A DNA stretch of 64,000 bases, from positions 460,734 through 524,733 of the forward strand of contig MSJH02000792.1 of assembly GCA_001931875.2 (NCBI GenBank), read 5' to 3'. Origin of the DNA: Byssochlamys sp. IMV 00236 (lineage: Eukaryota; Ascomycota; Eurotiomycetes; Eurotiales; Thermoascaceae). Under the pieces are notes generated by a model. That model saw only the letters and a list, made by a program, of their open reading frames with translations, ran no database searches and was not told the origin of the DNA. Positions 49,901-62,441 of this stretch are shown here, in pieces (the first letter of the stretch is position 1; each line of letters begins with the position of its first letter). The position numbers were made by a program, and so were the translations under genes.

Positions 49901-51404
49901 TCAGCAAGCTTGAGCAGGCAGAGATTGCCGTACTAAAGGCATCCCGCGCGGAACAGTTCGCCAAGTCTCAAGCTAAGGAGGCTGAAGACACTTGTGCCAG
50001 TATCATGGCCGAACGCAAGCAGATGGATGCGCTAGTGGAGGACTTGCAGCGTCAGACGCAGTCTTATGAGGAGAAGATCGAGGACCTTTCCGCTGATCTT
50101 GAAGGGGCCTTGCAAGCCAAGAGACGACTGCAGAATGAGCTTGAAGATTACAGGAATCAACGTGCCATGGACATTGAGGATAAGGAGGCGTCACTCGAAC
50201 AGACGAGAAAGAAATACCAAATGGAGTTTTCCAGCCTCACCAACGAGCTCGAGATCGAGCGTGAGAACGTTCTTCATGCTCGCGAGGAGACCGCTCGTCT
50301 CCGTGAGGAACTTGATGATCTTCGCAGCAAATGGGACAATGAAGTGCTTAACAGCTCAACATGGGCTAAAGAAAAGGCTCGTCTGGAAATGACACTCCAG
50401 GATGTCTCGACTTCCAGGGATGAGGCTGTGGCAGCTCACAATGACGCCCAGGCAAAGGTCGTATCGCTCCTCTCTCAGGTTCGCAACCTGCGGACATCTG
50501 TGGACGATGTGTCGGCAGAACGTGATATGCTTCTCAAGGAGAAGAAGATGCTTGAGGCTAGGCTCACTGAGGCGGGAGAGCGGCTCGAGGATCTAGTCAA
50601 GGGCGAAAGCCCATCTATGCGTAACGCCGCAAGCATGGACCGTGAGCTCCTCGAACTAAAGTCGAAGCTTGCACAGCAAGAAGATGTCTCTGCTGCTGCT
50701 GTCGGTAAAATGAGGAGAGCCGAGGCTCTGGCGACGGAAATGCAAAAGGAAGTCACCGCTGAACGAGAGACAAACGCACAGCTCTTTAAGGAAAGGGCAG
50801 CTCTAGAAAAGCAGCTCAAGGAAGCACAGCTCAGATGCATTGACCTGGAGACTAAAAGGTACTCGTCAGCAAGTCAGGACGTTAGATTCCTACACAAGAG
50901 AATCAAAGATGTGAGTCGTTTCACCTAGATTCACGTTACAGGACACAGGAGCTAACCCAACCCTCGCAGCTCGAGACGCAACTCGAAGAGCAAGAGTCCA
51001 AGCGCAACGCGGAGCAGCGCTCAGTACGTAGCATCGACCGCACCGTCAAAGATCTCCAATCCCAAATTGAACGCCGGGACAAGATCAACGCTCAGCTCAC
51101 CGATGATATTGCCAAATCTCGTGACAAGACCGAGCGTCTCCTCAAAACGATTGAGGATCTCCAGCAGAGCGATTCTGAAAATCAGCTTCAGGCGCGACGC
51201 GCGGAGAGGGAGCTGCGCGAAGAACGTGAGAAGGCCCTGCGCTTGGAGAGAGAACTTGAAGGCTGGAAAGCGTTACGGATGGAGAGAGGCAGTGCTGTCG
51301 GACGTCCTGGCATGGGCACATTCAGCGACATGGGCAGCCGAAAGGGGAGCGGCGCCTTCGATATGCCTCAGAGGAAGCCCAGTAATACCAAGGGATTCCT
51401 ATGA
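43984..51404 (+). CDS. myoB: conventional myosin II heavy chain
   Basis: Five exons (43984-44433, 44484-44627, 44682-44866, 44925-50910, 50970-51404) give 2399 residues, the size expected for Aspergillus MyoB. Myosin II drives actomyosin ring contraction and septum formation. After a Ser/Pro-rich head extension (residues 1-110) comes the motor. It has the P-loop [13 protein letters not shown] (from about residue 261), switch [10 protein letters not shown] (about 322), switch II LDIAGFE and relay [20 protein letters not shown] (about 545-575), and the SH-helix region [22 protein letters not shown]-like motifs ([20 protein letters not shown]) follow, then [15 protein letters not shown] coiled-coil tail of about 1400 residues has breaks near [14 protein letters not shown] and [12 protein letters not shown] possible 3-base choice exists at the exon 2 acceptor (44484 or 44487). 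The light chains are not in this window. Confidence 0.97.
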
Positions 51405-52129
51405 GGAACCACCGGAGCCAGGAATTCGTGTCTATTTTACAGACTGGGGGTTTCACTCGGAGTTTTCTTTTATTTACGAGCATTAGTTTGGTCTTTATCC
51501 GGAGTACCGAAGGGCAAGGGTCTGATTGTCAGTTATTAGCGTGATGTGACGGAAGCCATCCGTGGCTACGACGTGGCATGAAGTCTTGTTTTACGTTTTA
51601 TGTGATATGTATCTAAGTATCTAAGCATCTAGTTATTCCGAGTACTTGTTTTCTGACGCTTAAAGCAATTGAAAAGATAATTGATCATCTACAGACTGAC
51701 CAGATTTAATGTTCCAATTTATATATTTCATTTCAACGTCTGGCTGTATCTGAGCAAGAAAGCCAAGTCAAAATCTCCGACATTAGTATTGCCAATATCT
51801 TTATATTCCAATAATCGAATCAGCCTTATTTATCTTCTGATATCCGTAGAGATGCAATTGTGGTGCATAAGGAGTGGTCAGTGAATTGGAACGGATGAGG
51901 TTGTGCCAAGCATCCGCTGCCAGCCTGCTCGATCAGGCAAGTAAGCTTGATTGGCTGCAGGAATTCTCTAAGCTCGACTTCCACCTTCACGTCCACGTCC
52001 TCGCGCCTTGAGGATCTTCCCCTCCACCACCTTTCCTCCCAATATATCCCTATGAGGGCCCGATTTCCTGTGTCCAGCTCGCCTTTAGTCAATTAATACT
52101 TTTATTCCCGCTCCGCAAAGCCGTTCGCC
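51405..52129. other. intergenic region between tandem plus-strand genes
   Basis: The first half is AT-rich and probably the myosin 3' UTR. The second half is the promoter and leader of the Isy1 gene. No supported coding region. Confidence 0.5.
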
Positions 52130-53004
52130 ATGGTAAGTTCCTGGAGCTTCCCCGCTTATGGGCATGAGAGTTCATTGCTCTTCAAACCCCGGCTCATCTC
52201 GATGGAATCATCCCGGAACAGAAACACTGACTGAGTAAACAATAGGCCCGTAACAGCGAAAAGGCGCAGTCTATGCTGTTCCGCTTCCGGGCGGCACAAG
52301 CAGCAGATCTGGGCATTCTTGATATCGGCCGGACACGCCGCCCGAAAGCCATCACATCCATCGATTCGATCCCTACCTGTGAGAAATGGCGTGGCCAGGT
52401 CCTCAAGGAGATTTCGCGCAAGGTCACACGCATTCAAGACCCCAGTCTGAGCGACTACCAGATTCGCGACCTGAACGATGAAATCAACAAGCTCATGCGC
52501 GAAAAATGGATGTGGGAAATGCAGATACGGAATTTAGGCGGGCCTAATTACATGCGGGGTGGAGGGCGGGTCTATGACGATGAAGGAAGGGAGATACCGG
52601 GTGGTGGGAAAGGGTATCGCTACTTTGGGCGTGCGAGAGAACTTCCCGGCGTCAAAGAGATGTTCGAGGCGGCCGCTAGGCGAGGGCGTAGACCCGCAGA
52701 GGAGGAAGAGGATACCGGAGGAGGCCGTGGAGGAGACGTGGCCAAGAAGAATGTCGATGCAGCCTATTTCGGATATGGGCTGGATGAAGAGGACGGGACG
52801 TTACTGGCGTATGAGAAGAAGAAAGAGAAGGAGGCTCTTGAGAGCATGCTGAAGCAAGGGAAGGAGGACGACGTGGAGGATGGATGGGAACCATTACCGG
52901 GCGATGCTGGCGATGGTGTTGAGTGGCGATTGCCGACACTTGAGGAAGTGCAAGAAGAACTCGTCGACCGGAGGAGACGACGATTGCTGGACAAGATCTC
53001 ATAA
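52130..53004 (+). CDS. isy1: pre-mRNA splicing factor Isy1
   Basis: Exon 1 consists only of the ATG (52130-52132). A 113-bp intron with gtaagt donor and aatag acceptor follows, then exon 2 (52246-53004), giving 253 residues beginning MARNSEKAQSMLFRFRAAQA. The Isy1 domain is clear: KPKAITSIDS-type start (RRPKAITSIDSIPTCEKWRG), KEISRKVTRIQDPSLSDYQI, NKLMREKWMWEMQIRNLGGP and GYRYFGRARELPGVKE. The C-terminal half has an acidic, Glu/Gly-rich segment and ends with LPTLEEVQEELVDRRRRRLL. Isy1 is part of the Prp19-associated (NTC) spliceosome complex in the nucleus and influences the first catalytic step. Initiation at the first downstream in-frame ATG inside exon 2 would remove conserved residues, so the ATG-only exon is preferred. 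Confidence 0.95.
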
Positions 53005-53249
53005 CTCATTCAGGGTTTTCATTTCTTCTCTCGGAGTTAGGGTTGTGTCTCCTTTTTCCTATGTCATTTCCAGGGCTTTTTACATGATGATCTTTTTTTT
53101 TTCCTTTGTCGGATGTGCCTGCGCAGCCTTCCTCTTTTGATACAACATGCCGTCTCTGAGAATTTCAGGGAAAAAACAATGGATTGGTGGTACAATGTAA
53201 CTCTCTTATCTACTGTACAAAACTATACATTTACATGATATCATACATC

Positions 53250-54344
53250 TCATGCTGGTGAATTTCGTTGTTTTCTCGCCAGTTTTGCGGCCTTTAGTGC
53301 CTGTGTCATGCTCGGACCAGGCTCTTCCCCAGTGTCGTGTTGGCGTCGTTCATGCTCAGCATCCACATCGTCGAGGATGAATTTCCCCAATTCACCAGCT
53401 CTCCACCTCTGTATGAAACGCAGAGCTGCAAGGTCTATGTTCGGGACCCCTCCCTTAGCAAGTAATCCCGTATGACGTGCAAAAGCCTGGAGGAGAGGCA
53501 TGGCCTCATTGGTCGGTTCCGACCATCGCTGATACACCTGCGGGTTGTGCAGGTTGATATGATATAATAAATAGTCTGCTATAGTGGTAGGTGGAATGAT
53601 GGTATCTTTCACGCAGCCACAGAGCGCCAGCTTTAGCATCCTTTCGGCATCTGGCATGTAAGGAACGAATACACCGGGCGTATCAAGCACGTAGACATCC
53701 GAGCCTTCTTCTCGCTCCACGATCTTGACAGGTGTCCCGATCTTTCTTGTTATTCCAGGCTGGTCACCTGTTCTGACAGCTTTTGCTTTTCCCATGCCTT
53801 GGTTGCGGAGAGCGTTGATTAGTGTCGATTTACCCACGTTGGGCATTCCGACAACCATAACGCGACATCCCACCAGCCGGTCCGGACCATGGGCATCATT
53901 CCTAAGATATTTGATGACGGATGCAGTGTCTTTATTCGAAGACGAACTGACAAAGAAGACGGGGCTTTTTGGATCCAGGTTCCGGATCTTTTTCTCGGTC
54001 TAGAAAATATGGATTCCTGTAAGCCGGCGGACCTACCACGAAACTCAAGGGATATATACGCGCATAGCGAAACTTACTTGCTGCACTGCCGCTCTGTGAT
54101 TCCCTCCCAAATCTCTCTTAGTATAAACTATCATTCGTGATTTATCCCCAAGCGCTTCCTCGAACATAGGATTGATCGAAGTGACTGGAGCGCGGAAATC
54201 ACGGCATTCAATGATATAGTCCACAGACGACAACATATTCTTCATCTTTTCCAGTCCGGCCCGGTGATGACCGAGGAAATAAGACCTGGGAATCGATTCA
54301 TAATGAGGGAAGATCTTGCGCGGAATAAACTTGGCCGCCATCAT
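53250..54344 (-). CDS. mtg1: mitochondrial ribosome-assembly GTPase Mtg1
   Basis: Two exons (54344-54078 and 53999-53250) give 338 residues. The GTPase motifs occur in circularly permuted order, the hallmark of the YlqF/YawG group: G4 YTKRD at about residues 74-78, then G1 GMPNVGKS at about 140-147, then G2-like PGITRK and G3 DTPGVF. N-terminal family signatures IPRSYFLGHHRAGL and VDYIIECRDFRAPVTSINPM are present. Mtg1 assists assembly of the large mitochondrial ribosomal subunit at the inner membrane. The start at MMAAKFIPRKIF is the first ATG; the presequence is short and basic, so targeting may rely on the N-terminal domain. It is convergent with Isy1 (245 bp between stop codons) and divergent from the Bor1-type transporter. 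Confidence 0.94.
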
Positions 54345-54827
54345 GAGGGAATTGCGAAGGCTTGAGTGATTCTGAATAGAATCTGCAAAGACATCATCCC
54401 AGATACACCCCGACCATGCCTATAGTGACATGTAAGGCGCTTTAAGCGTTGAGACTGTATGAAAAACAGGCGCGAAACCGGAGATATAGAATTTCGTCTT
54501 CATCGAAGCTTTCAAAAGTCGACAGATTGTGCTGGCAGAATGAAGGCGGTGAGTGGGAAAGCAGTGACGTCGGCTGTAGATATCGGGCTTTTTGATAAAG
54601 TGGGAGGAGGCACAAGTTAGTCCGGGCGATCTAGCTCGTATTCTGATAACTAACTTGACTCGAAATCTTGTCTTTTCTCGCTGTAACAATGCAAGTCCGA
54701 GGTCTTCTTTAGGAAGTGCTTGTTCCCCTAATCTGCTCCCGGGACTACACCCAATTGCGCACAGCAATCTAGATAAAGATTATCTGGGCACCTACTGGCG
54801 GTCAAGGATTGCTTCAGTTACTTTACA
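54345..54827. promoter_or_regulatory. divergent promoter between Mtg1 and Bor1-type genes
   Basis: The start codons are separated by 483 bp. No clear conserved motif or coding region is visible; short open frames overlap here. Confidence 0.45.
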
Positions 54828-57147
54828 ATGTCTTTGATCTCCGCTTTTCGCCCGCCCTCAGTGAGAGGCTCGTCCCTTCATCGACGAACGTGGCATAGGA
54901 GGAAGAAGAGTAGGCAGATGGAGCCTGAACCACCAGCTGAGGAGCTAGATCCAGATGCCCATTCGATCATAACCCCGTCCAAGCATACCCCCAAACCTAT
55001 TCGCTTGCTGAAAGGCAGCGTAGCGGCTGGTGGGCCTCTACGTCCATTTAGGCTGTTGAAACAGGATATTGTGAATATACGACGGCGGTGGGTGTCGGAC
55101 TGGACTGTCTTCAATCAATTGATCTTTGCCAGTGCCGTTTATGTGTTCTTCACCAACCTGCTACCGGGAATCACTTTCGCTAGTGATCTATATGTCCTCA
55201 CTGGAAAGAACTGGGGGACAATAGAAGTTGTCTTCAGTACAGGGATCTGCGGAATTATTTTCTCCTTGTGCGTATGGGGTCTCTTAACGCTGAGATGTTA
55301 TCAATTACTTGCCCCATGTGCTGTCTAACTTGGTCATTTTTATTTATTCGGACATCTTTGAACTTCGAGACTGACCCTACGGTATTTGCAGATTTTCTAT
55401 TCAGCCACTAACGATATTGGGTGTAACTGGCCCATTCTCGGTCTTGGCCGAGAACATATACTCACTGTGCAATGACTCGTTCAAGGTAAACTTGCTAGTC
55501 AATCGACAATTGATGTTGTTGAATTTGTACTTATATTCCTAGATTCCTTTTCTTCCTTTTATGGCGTGGTCACTAATCCATTCTGCTTGGCTGCATTATC
55601 TCCTCGCCATAATTAACGCCCACGACTGGACCATGCGTTATGTGACCACGTTCTCGACCGAAATCTTTTCTCTTTTGAACAGTATAATTTATTTCCACAA
55701 AGCCATCCAGGAATTACAAAGAGCGCATGATAGCTTGTCCTTTGCGGCGTTTCTATATGCTGTGATTGGCGCTGTTGGAACTATGCTCCTTGCAATCTTT
55801 CTCTCGACTGCCGAGAGCTGGAAACCCTTATTTCACCGCTATATTCGTCTCGGGCTGACAGAATATGCTGCTGCTATTTCTATCATAATTTTCATCGGTC
55901 TTCCTTACATTGGAGAATTGAAGCAGCTGGACAAGATGACTCTACAGGTCAGCACCTCGTTCAAGCCCACATCTCCCGAACGGGATAGATTCTTCGTCGA
56001 ATTCTGGAAATTACCGGTGGAATGGATCTTTGGTGCCCTTATACCTGGGCTTATCATCACGGTACTCTTCTTCTTCGACCATGAGGTCAGCTCTATAATA
56101 TGTACGATCGACCGGTATGGCACGCGAAAGCCAGGCGGGTTCGCTTGGGACATTGTCTTACTAGGCACAACAACTGCTATGTGCGGTATTCTTGGAATAC
56201 CGCCAGCCAATGGCTTGTTACCTCAGGCCCCTCTCCATTCAGAGTCACTGATGCACGCAGAACGGGAACAGGTCACAGTCATTGTTGACGGAGAGGAAAA
56301 AGTCGAAAATCGAGAAGTACGACGTGTCTATGAGCAAAGATGGTCGTCTTTCTTACATGCTGGAGGAGTTCTTCTCTTCGTCAGTCCGCCATTTATGCAT
56401 GTCCTAGGATTGACACCCACAAGTGTGCTAGCTGGATTGTTCATGTTCATGGGAGAGCAAAGCTTATCCGTCAAGTAAGCATAACCCTCCCCATTTCATT
56501 TCTTGGGACTTTGTCTCTGTTATATGTGACTCGTCAGCTAATGCGATCCCAGCCCAATTCTATACCGAACATTCTATCTACTCACACCACCCTCTGAGCT
56601 CCCTGCACTCCCACCCGCCCTCGGGTCTACATCACACTCAGATTCATCCTCTGAGTCCTCGCCGGCTAAAAGGCCCTCTTACCTACCCATTCACATCTAC
56701 ACGATCCTGCAGATCATCCTCACAGTAGTGATATTCATCGTCACGCTGACGCGCGGCGCTCCTGTTTTCCCAGTCCTCATCATAGCCCTTGTCCCATTCC
56801 GACTCCTAATCATGAAGCGGTGGTGGAACCGGGAGGTTCTTCGCTTCGTCGACGCCTGGGCCTGTCGCGAGGGAACACCTGAAGACGACGAAGATGCCGA
56901 GAGACGAGCCGCTGAGCAAACGGAAGAGGGGGGCGATAACAACCGACGTGGTAGACTTTGGGATTCCAATCCTGTCGACGAAACTCAAAGGGAGAGACCT
57001 CATCCAGTTCAAGATTATGAACATGATATACGTGAAACGGCTGATGTTACTGATGAATGGATCGAGCTGGGAATTCGAGTCCCAAAAAATGATGGGACTG
57101 GTACCCCCGCGAAGTTATCACCTGTTATTGACAGCCAGAAGGATTGA
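54828..57147 (+). CDS. Bor1/SLC4-type anion (borate/bicarbonate) transporter
   Basis: Four exons (54828-55267, 55392-55485, 55543-56474, 56553-57147) give 686 residues. The family exports borate or exchanges bicarbonate at the plasma or vacuolar membrane. The N-terminal 85 residues are hydrophilic. About a dozen hydrophobic segments follow, with SLC4 landmarks: DWTVFNQLIFASAVYVFFTN, LPGITFAS, IQPLTILGVTGPFSVLAENI, WTMRYVTTFSTEIFSLLNSI, WIFGALIPGLIITVLFFFDH, LLGTTTAMCGILGIPPANGL and LFMFMGEQSLSVNPI. The C-terminal cytosolic tail is acidic (EDDEDAERRAAEQTEEGG). A hydrophilic loop enriched in Ser (SHSDSSSESSPAKR) precedes the last spans. Substrate is inferred from family only. It is convergent with Vps34. 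Confidence 0.92.
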
Positions 57148-57697
57148 TTACATATTTACATATGTAGATCTCATGTTCTTATGTGTATATAAGCATAGAA
57201 CTTGCCGGCTATGTATACAGTTGTGTGAGAAGATCAATATACCCAACGGGTGATAACTTTGTATAATCATTGATGTAACATTGACATTGCCCTCAGGAAG
57301 AATGGCTAGTCTTCTGGAGGGTCTTCTGGAGGGTCAAGTGTAAACGGTCCATCGAGTTAATTAGCGGTGACAGGCTTCACTTGCTTTCATCTAGAGTACC
57401 AGGCCATGTGTAACAACATATGAGTGATCTAGTCTTGAATAGCATTTGGATACTACCATGACCATCTAGATATATCATCCTGATATGAAATTAAAATCGA
57501 ATATGTACAAAAATAAGCGTGCCTGTGGGTATCGCTCATAACTAGCATGTCTTTCCCGTACTGCGCCTCCCAACGTATAAATGCCTAGCCCATCTCCAAA
57601 ACAAACGTGAAATTGCACATGGTCTCCCATGGATAGAATTGCTTGATAAGTACAGAATGTAGACAGTGTAACCCTCCAAGACGATATTCTAGACGCG
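57148..57697. other. intergenic region between convergent genes
   Basis: This holds the 3' flanks of the transporter and Vps34 genes. A perfect tandem duplication of 12 bases (gtcttctggagg) lies at 57309-57332. No supported coding region. Confidence 0.6.
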
Positions 57698-60508
57698 CTA
57701 AGCTCTCCAACCCTGCACGAAATCATGCAGGCGGTCGATGACAACTCCGAAGATGGCATTCGCGCTGTCACTAATGAGCTGCTCGAAGTGTCGGATCGCC
57801 TCTTCCTCGCTCATCTCCAAGTGGAACCGCTCTTTGACCTTTAGGACAGCCTTGTCTGGTTCAACGCGAATATCAGGGATGTTCGCATCAACCATCAGGC
57901 TGAATAGGTTGAGGATAAGGTTAGCTGACTTCCGCAAGGTAGTGTACGCGGTGAAACAGTATTGCTTGAACTGCATGTAATTCGGAGATGAAGTGCCTCC
58001 CATGCCTTCGACCATTTCCTTGCAAAGTTTCATCATAGGCGCAAAAGGCTTGGGGTCTCTTCCCAATATGAACCCGAAGTCAGCGTGGAAGAAGTGTCCA
58101 TCTGGTGCTAACAGAAGATTCTCTAGATGTCTGTCGCCGACGCCCAAGAGATAAGTTATCACACAGTAACCCGCACAGGACTTGATGTAAGTATCCATAG
58201 CCTCTTTGCGCACGCCAAGAGGATCACTGTCGTCCGGATTGTTGTCCTTGAGATAAGCGAGAATGGAGCCTTTGTATTTGGCAGAAGCCGCGGAGAGTGA
58301 GGTAGACGGGATGAACTGAGCGGCACCTGCGTTTGAGCTGGTGGCTAGAATCCGGTAGGGAGTCAGCTTGAGATCCAGATTCTCCTTTTGCAGCAGACGG
58401 TCCATCAACGTGATGATCTGTATCACAAGCTGATCCTGGCGAAGGTCGTCGCCCACTTTGAAGAGAATGGGATACTTGCGACCATCAGAGGTTTTGAAGT
58501 TGATGTGCAAGGGGGACAACGAAGATTTGAAGACATTTGACTCCTCTGGGAAGCAGCCGGTGATCAATACCTCCGGATCTAGTGGGAGCGGAAGAGGTGG
58601 CTCAATGCTAACCAACTCGTTCTTCGGGTCTTTGAGATATTTCTTTAGTTTCTCGATTTTGAGAGGCCGGGTATCGCGAGAAAACCTGACATCTTTGGAG
58701 ATCTTTGAAAGCACAGTGATCAACTCGCCCTGACGCAGGAGAATCTTTCGGTACTCTGGGTGCACTTTCTCTAGCTCGGCCATGAAATAGTACTCAACGC
58801 GAGCGAAAAGCCTTCGCTGGCTTGAAGAGGTGCCTGGACTAGCATCGTCACATTCCACCATAAGATACCAGTGAAGGTAATTGCCCAGCTTGAAATTGTT
58901 GGCTGCACGAGTAACAAGGAAGTTGGCCAAGGAAGAATCGTGAGCTGCATCGTTGGGACTCTCTTCTGGACTCTTCTCGTATTTCAGGGCTTGGACAAGC
59001 TGGAGAAGGTAAAGAAGAAGCTCTTCATCATCTGCCTTCCTGAGACGCTCTACCGCATAGGTACGGACAGCCGTATTGTCAAAGGTAGGACCCAGAAGTT
59101 CTAAGGCATCGTCGACATCGATCTCTGTCCACTTGGGGAGGATATCTACGGCCTGCCGCGCCTCACCCACATCGCGCCAGTTCACTGATTTCACGAACTT
59201 CGTCAATGCCCTCTTATCGCGGGTCAAGTAATATCTAAAGCGCCACACGAGATCTTTCTCTTCAGCGCTTAGGTCCTGCGTGGGTCCGTAGGACATGATC
59301 ACATTCAGCTCATCGCGAATCTTCGGATTTGGCTTTAGGTCACGGTCCATGATCCCAGTACGATGACTTCGGACCAACCGTCTATGTTTGTCCTCACACG
59401 GATTCCCTGTCTGTCCGACTTCGGGATCATATACACGGATGATTCTGTTGGCCTCTTCCTCCGAACCCTGAATCCCAGGGCCGAACCGGACTTCAGGAGG
59501 CGGTTTTAGAGTAGAGTTAGGGTTCGTCTGCGTATGCTGGGGGTGAGATGAGACAGGAGGGGGTGAGTATTCATGATCAGCCCAGATGATCGGGTGGTCG
59601 AAACGCGGAAACTCGACGTAGAGGACAAAGTTCTCATCGTCTCTTCCCTCTTCATCTGATGCGTTCTCATCTGTACCCTCCGCATTTCCAGCGCTAATCT
59701 TTGCAGCTTTTAGTCGAATGGCGCGTTTCCTGGCAGCTTCCTCTGCCTTTAGCTTGATCTTCTCCAACTGGCGGAATACCATCTGATCCATCCAGTCGAT
59801 CCGAGGAATTTCACCCATCTCGTGCTTCTTGATAAGTGTCTCAACGCGTTCTAATTCCAACTCCTCCGGTGAAGGCTCTGCAGCACCTGACTGGTTAGGT
59901 CGGCGCCTTTTTGGCGGAGGCGTTGATGGGGTCGTAGTCGATGAGAAGCCATCTGCTGCTTTATGTCGATAGATTTTGCATTTCTGCCTTCCCATTTTCA
60001 ACTTCCCATCTGCATCAAACAACGATATTGTCGTTCCACCGAAGGGAACGCTGTGGCTGTGTGCGCCATCATCTCCAAGGGGGGACAGATCCCAGATCGT
60101 GATAGCCAATTGCGACTTCAATGGAGCATCTTTGATTGACATAGGCATCTGCAGCCATTCGTTCCATGCGCGCGTCGACTTGAATGATTTATATGATGTC
60201 TGCATAGGCACACCAAGGGGTTTTGAGTCTGACCATATCTGCGCCGTCACAAACAGATCCGAGATAGGGTTCTGGTTCGATCCAATGTGCCGCAGTTTGG
60301 GGTCCTTTAACAGGACGGAGTAAGGGATCTGTTTCTGCTTCCCCTCCAGGGAACCACTGATAACTGTTAGTACTCATAGGAAGAAACCATCACTAGCACT
60401 CAGGCCTCCGTCGAAGCAAGTGGTTATATGGACATTCAAGGAAGCTTACATCCTCACGTAGACTGGGAAGTTCAGCTGCGTTGAAACAGCGAAGGTGAAG
60501 GCCTCCAT
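57698..60508 (-). CDS. vps34: class III phosphatidylinositol 3-kinase Vps34
   Basis: Exon 1 (60508-60450, 59 bp) encodes MEAFTFAVSTQLNFPVYVR. A 93-bp intron follows, then one large exon (60356-57698), total 905 residues (yeast Vps34 has 875). The enzyme makes PtdIns(3)P on endosomal, vacuolar and autophagic membranes. An N-terminal C2 domain (about 20-250) includes IPYSVLLKDPKLRHIGSNQN. The helical PIK domain (about 380-570) includes LVWRFRYYLTRDKRALTKFV. The kinase domain carries VGDDLRQDQLVIQII, the catalytic loop GVGDRHLENLLL and the activation segment DFGFILGRDPKPF. The C-terminus ends VQGWRA, the membrane-contacting helix of class III enzymes. An acidic insertion (ENASDEEGRDDE) interrupts the C2-helical linker. 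It is divergent from Nse4 across 409 bp. Confidence 0.96.
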
Positions 60509-60917
60509 TTCTCCCCCTTCCTTGACCTCGACAATGGCTAGGGTTGCATCCTATCTCAGGCGTGAGCAGTGAACGTTGCTTTGGTCTTCGGTGCCTGGCC
60601 GGGAGCTCTTGATGCCGCATTGACCAGCTGATTGGCGATAACGCTCGGCATGACGTGGGGGAGCCCTGGTCACATGACCGCAGTCACGGGCGCGTCTCGA
60701 ACGCGACTCCAGATGGAGAAGATGCGCTTTTAGTCGCGCACGGCTAATGTCCGGTGGTCTTTGCGAGATGTTGTGATTCTGAGGTGTTGCTATTGACAAG
60801 AAAGCGGCCGTAACACCTATTCTTCATTCTCCTTGGTGTTCTTGAACTGCACCTTCTTTGTCCACCACCCGGACGTATCAATTTGCGGCGCAGCTTTTTC
60901 TGACGTCCCTGAAGAGC
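60509..60917. promoter_or_regulatory. divergent promoter between Vps34 and Nse4 genes
   Basis: The start codons are 409 bp apart. A near-perfect palindrome GGTCACATGACC is at 60668-60679 close to the midpoint, a variant of the TCACGTGA element found in other promoters of the window. No supported coding region. Confidence 0.5.
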
Positions 60918-62441
60918 ATGGCACGCATTGCACGCACCCGAGCGCAACCTCCCCCCGAGCAAACCGATGACGGATCAGACGTCAGCGCTCCTTCTTCACC
61001 AGAAACATCTATTTCATCTGACAAAGAGAACCACGAAGCTTCCAGACGGGACTCCCGTACGGAGAAGCGAAAGCAAGGCCGGACGATGGCGCCTGGTCAA
61101 CCAACACCGTCGAATTCCTCAGTGAACAAGAGACGGAGACTCGCGGAACGAGCTGCCAACACTCAGCTACCCACTCTGTCTCAGGCGCGCCGGTCGCAAG
61201 TCACCGACAAAGATTTCTACGATCCCGACCAAGACGAAGACGAGCGTCGACGGATCCGTAAGGGCTTGAGGGATCTTTCGAGAGAGTTACATGGTATGGT
61301 CCTTATCTCGAGACTTGTGGTCATTTTCTTACGAGCATACAGACTCGCGTTCTGAGTACTTGCAAGCCGGTAATACCGGCCTTATCGACACGGTCGAAAA
61401 GGCGAATGAGCTTTTCTATCATGTCAAACAGACTGCCGATGCCACCATCGATTCACGCCTCTTAGTCAATGCGGCTGATTTGTCTTACAAGAAAACCGCG
61501 CAACTGACCCTGGGAGATACTGCGGCAGGCATTGACGTAGACGAGTTCGTCTCGAAATGTATATCATTTATGCACAGCGCTCCAGAAGGCGACGCCTCAG
61601 CTGTTCCGAGTAGCACTCAGAGGCGCCGTCGGCAAAGGGCCGTGGAAGACGCTGACGACAGTGACGATGAGCAAGGAGATGCGTTGAACTGGGACTGGCT
61701 CGGTCGTGCTGCATGTGTCCCGCATAATTACCGACCGGCTGTTTCTGGCTTTTTGCTGGGACCGCTATCGGTGCAGAAGCGTGTACGGCAAGTGACACAA
61801 CACAGAGCGAGGGAGCGAATCGACCCTTCGCAGGCCGTGCAACCGCAAGAGCTCCAGGAGGAGGACCTCGATAAGCAAGAGACTTCGAACCTCACGGCTA
61901 TGTGCTCGAATATCAACAGGCTCCTGATCAAGATCCAAAAGAAGGGCCAAGACTCTGTGGAAAGGGAGCTGTCAGGCGTTCCAGATGTGACAGATGAAAT
62001 GGTGCAGGAGGTAATGAGCAGGTACAATGTTGCCGATGACGGTGGCGTACCACTTTTCCGATTCTGCGTCAATCCACGGTCTTTTGGACAGACAGTGGAG
62101 AATCTGTTTTACGTCAGTTTCCTGGTCAGAGATGGCAGCGTTGGCGTTTCGATGGATAGTCGAGGGCTCCTGACTTTGCGTGAGTTCATCCCTACGCTGA
62201 GATATATCATCCTGCGTTTATGATTTTCTTCTAACATATTCTTGATTCAGAGGCCGCGAAACCATATGCACCAAGCGAGGCACAGAGAAGAGGCATTCAA
62301 AAGCACCAAGCGGTGTTCAGCCTCGACTTTGAAACATGGCATGATTTGATTGAAGTATACGAGATTACCGAATCGCTCATTCCTCACCGCGAGGAAGAGG
62401 AGCATCTACAGAATAACCAACGCAGGGGCTGGTATAGCTAG
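60918..62441 (+). CDS. nse4: Smc5/6 complex kleisin subunit Nse4
   Basis: Three exons (60918-61293, 61343-62179, 62251-62441) give 467 residues. Nse4 bridges the heads of Smc5 and Smc6 in the complex that supports DNA repair and replication-fork stability. The first 85 residues are polar and basic (TEKRKQGRT, NKRRRLAERAAN). The N-terminal domain starts near DPDQDEDERRRIRKGLRDLS and contains LFYHVKQTADATIDSRLLVN. The C-terminal winged-helix domain is clear: PLFRFCVNPRSFGQTVENLF, YVSFLVRDGSVGVSMDSRGL and AVFSLDFETWHDLIEVYEIT. An acidic linker (EDADDSDDEQGD) separates the two. The start MARIARTRAQPPPEQ is the first in-frame ATG; the open frame upstream begins only with TTG. It is divergent from Vps34. 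Confidence 0.93.
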
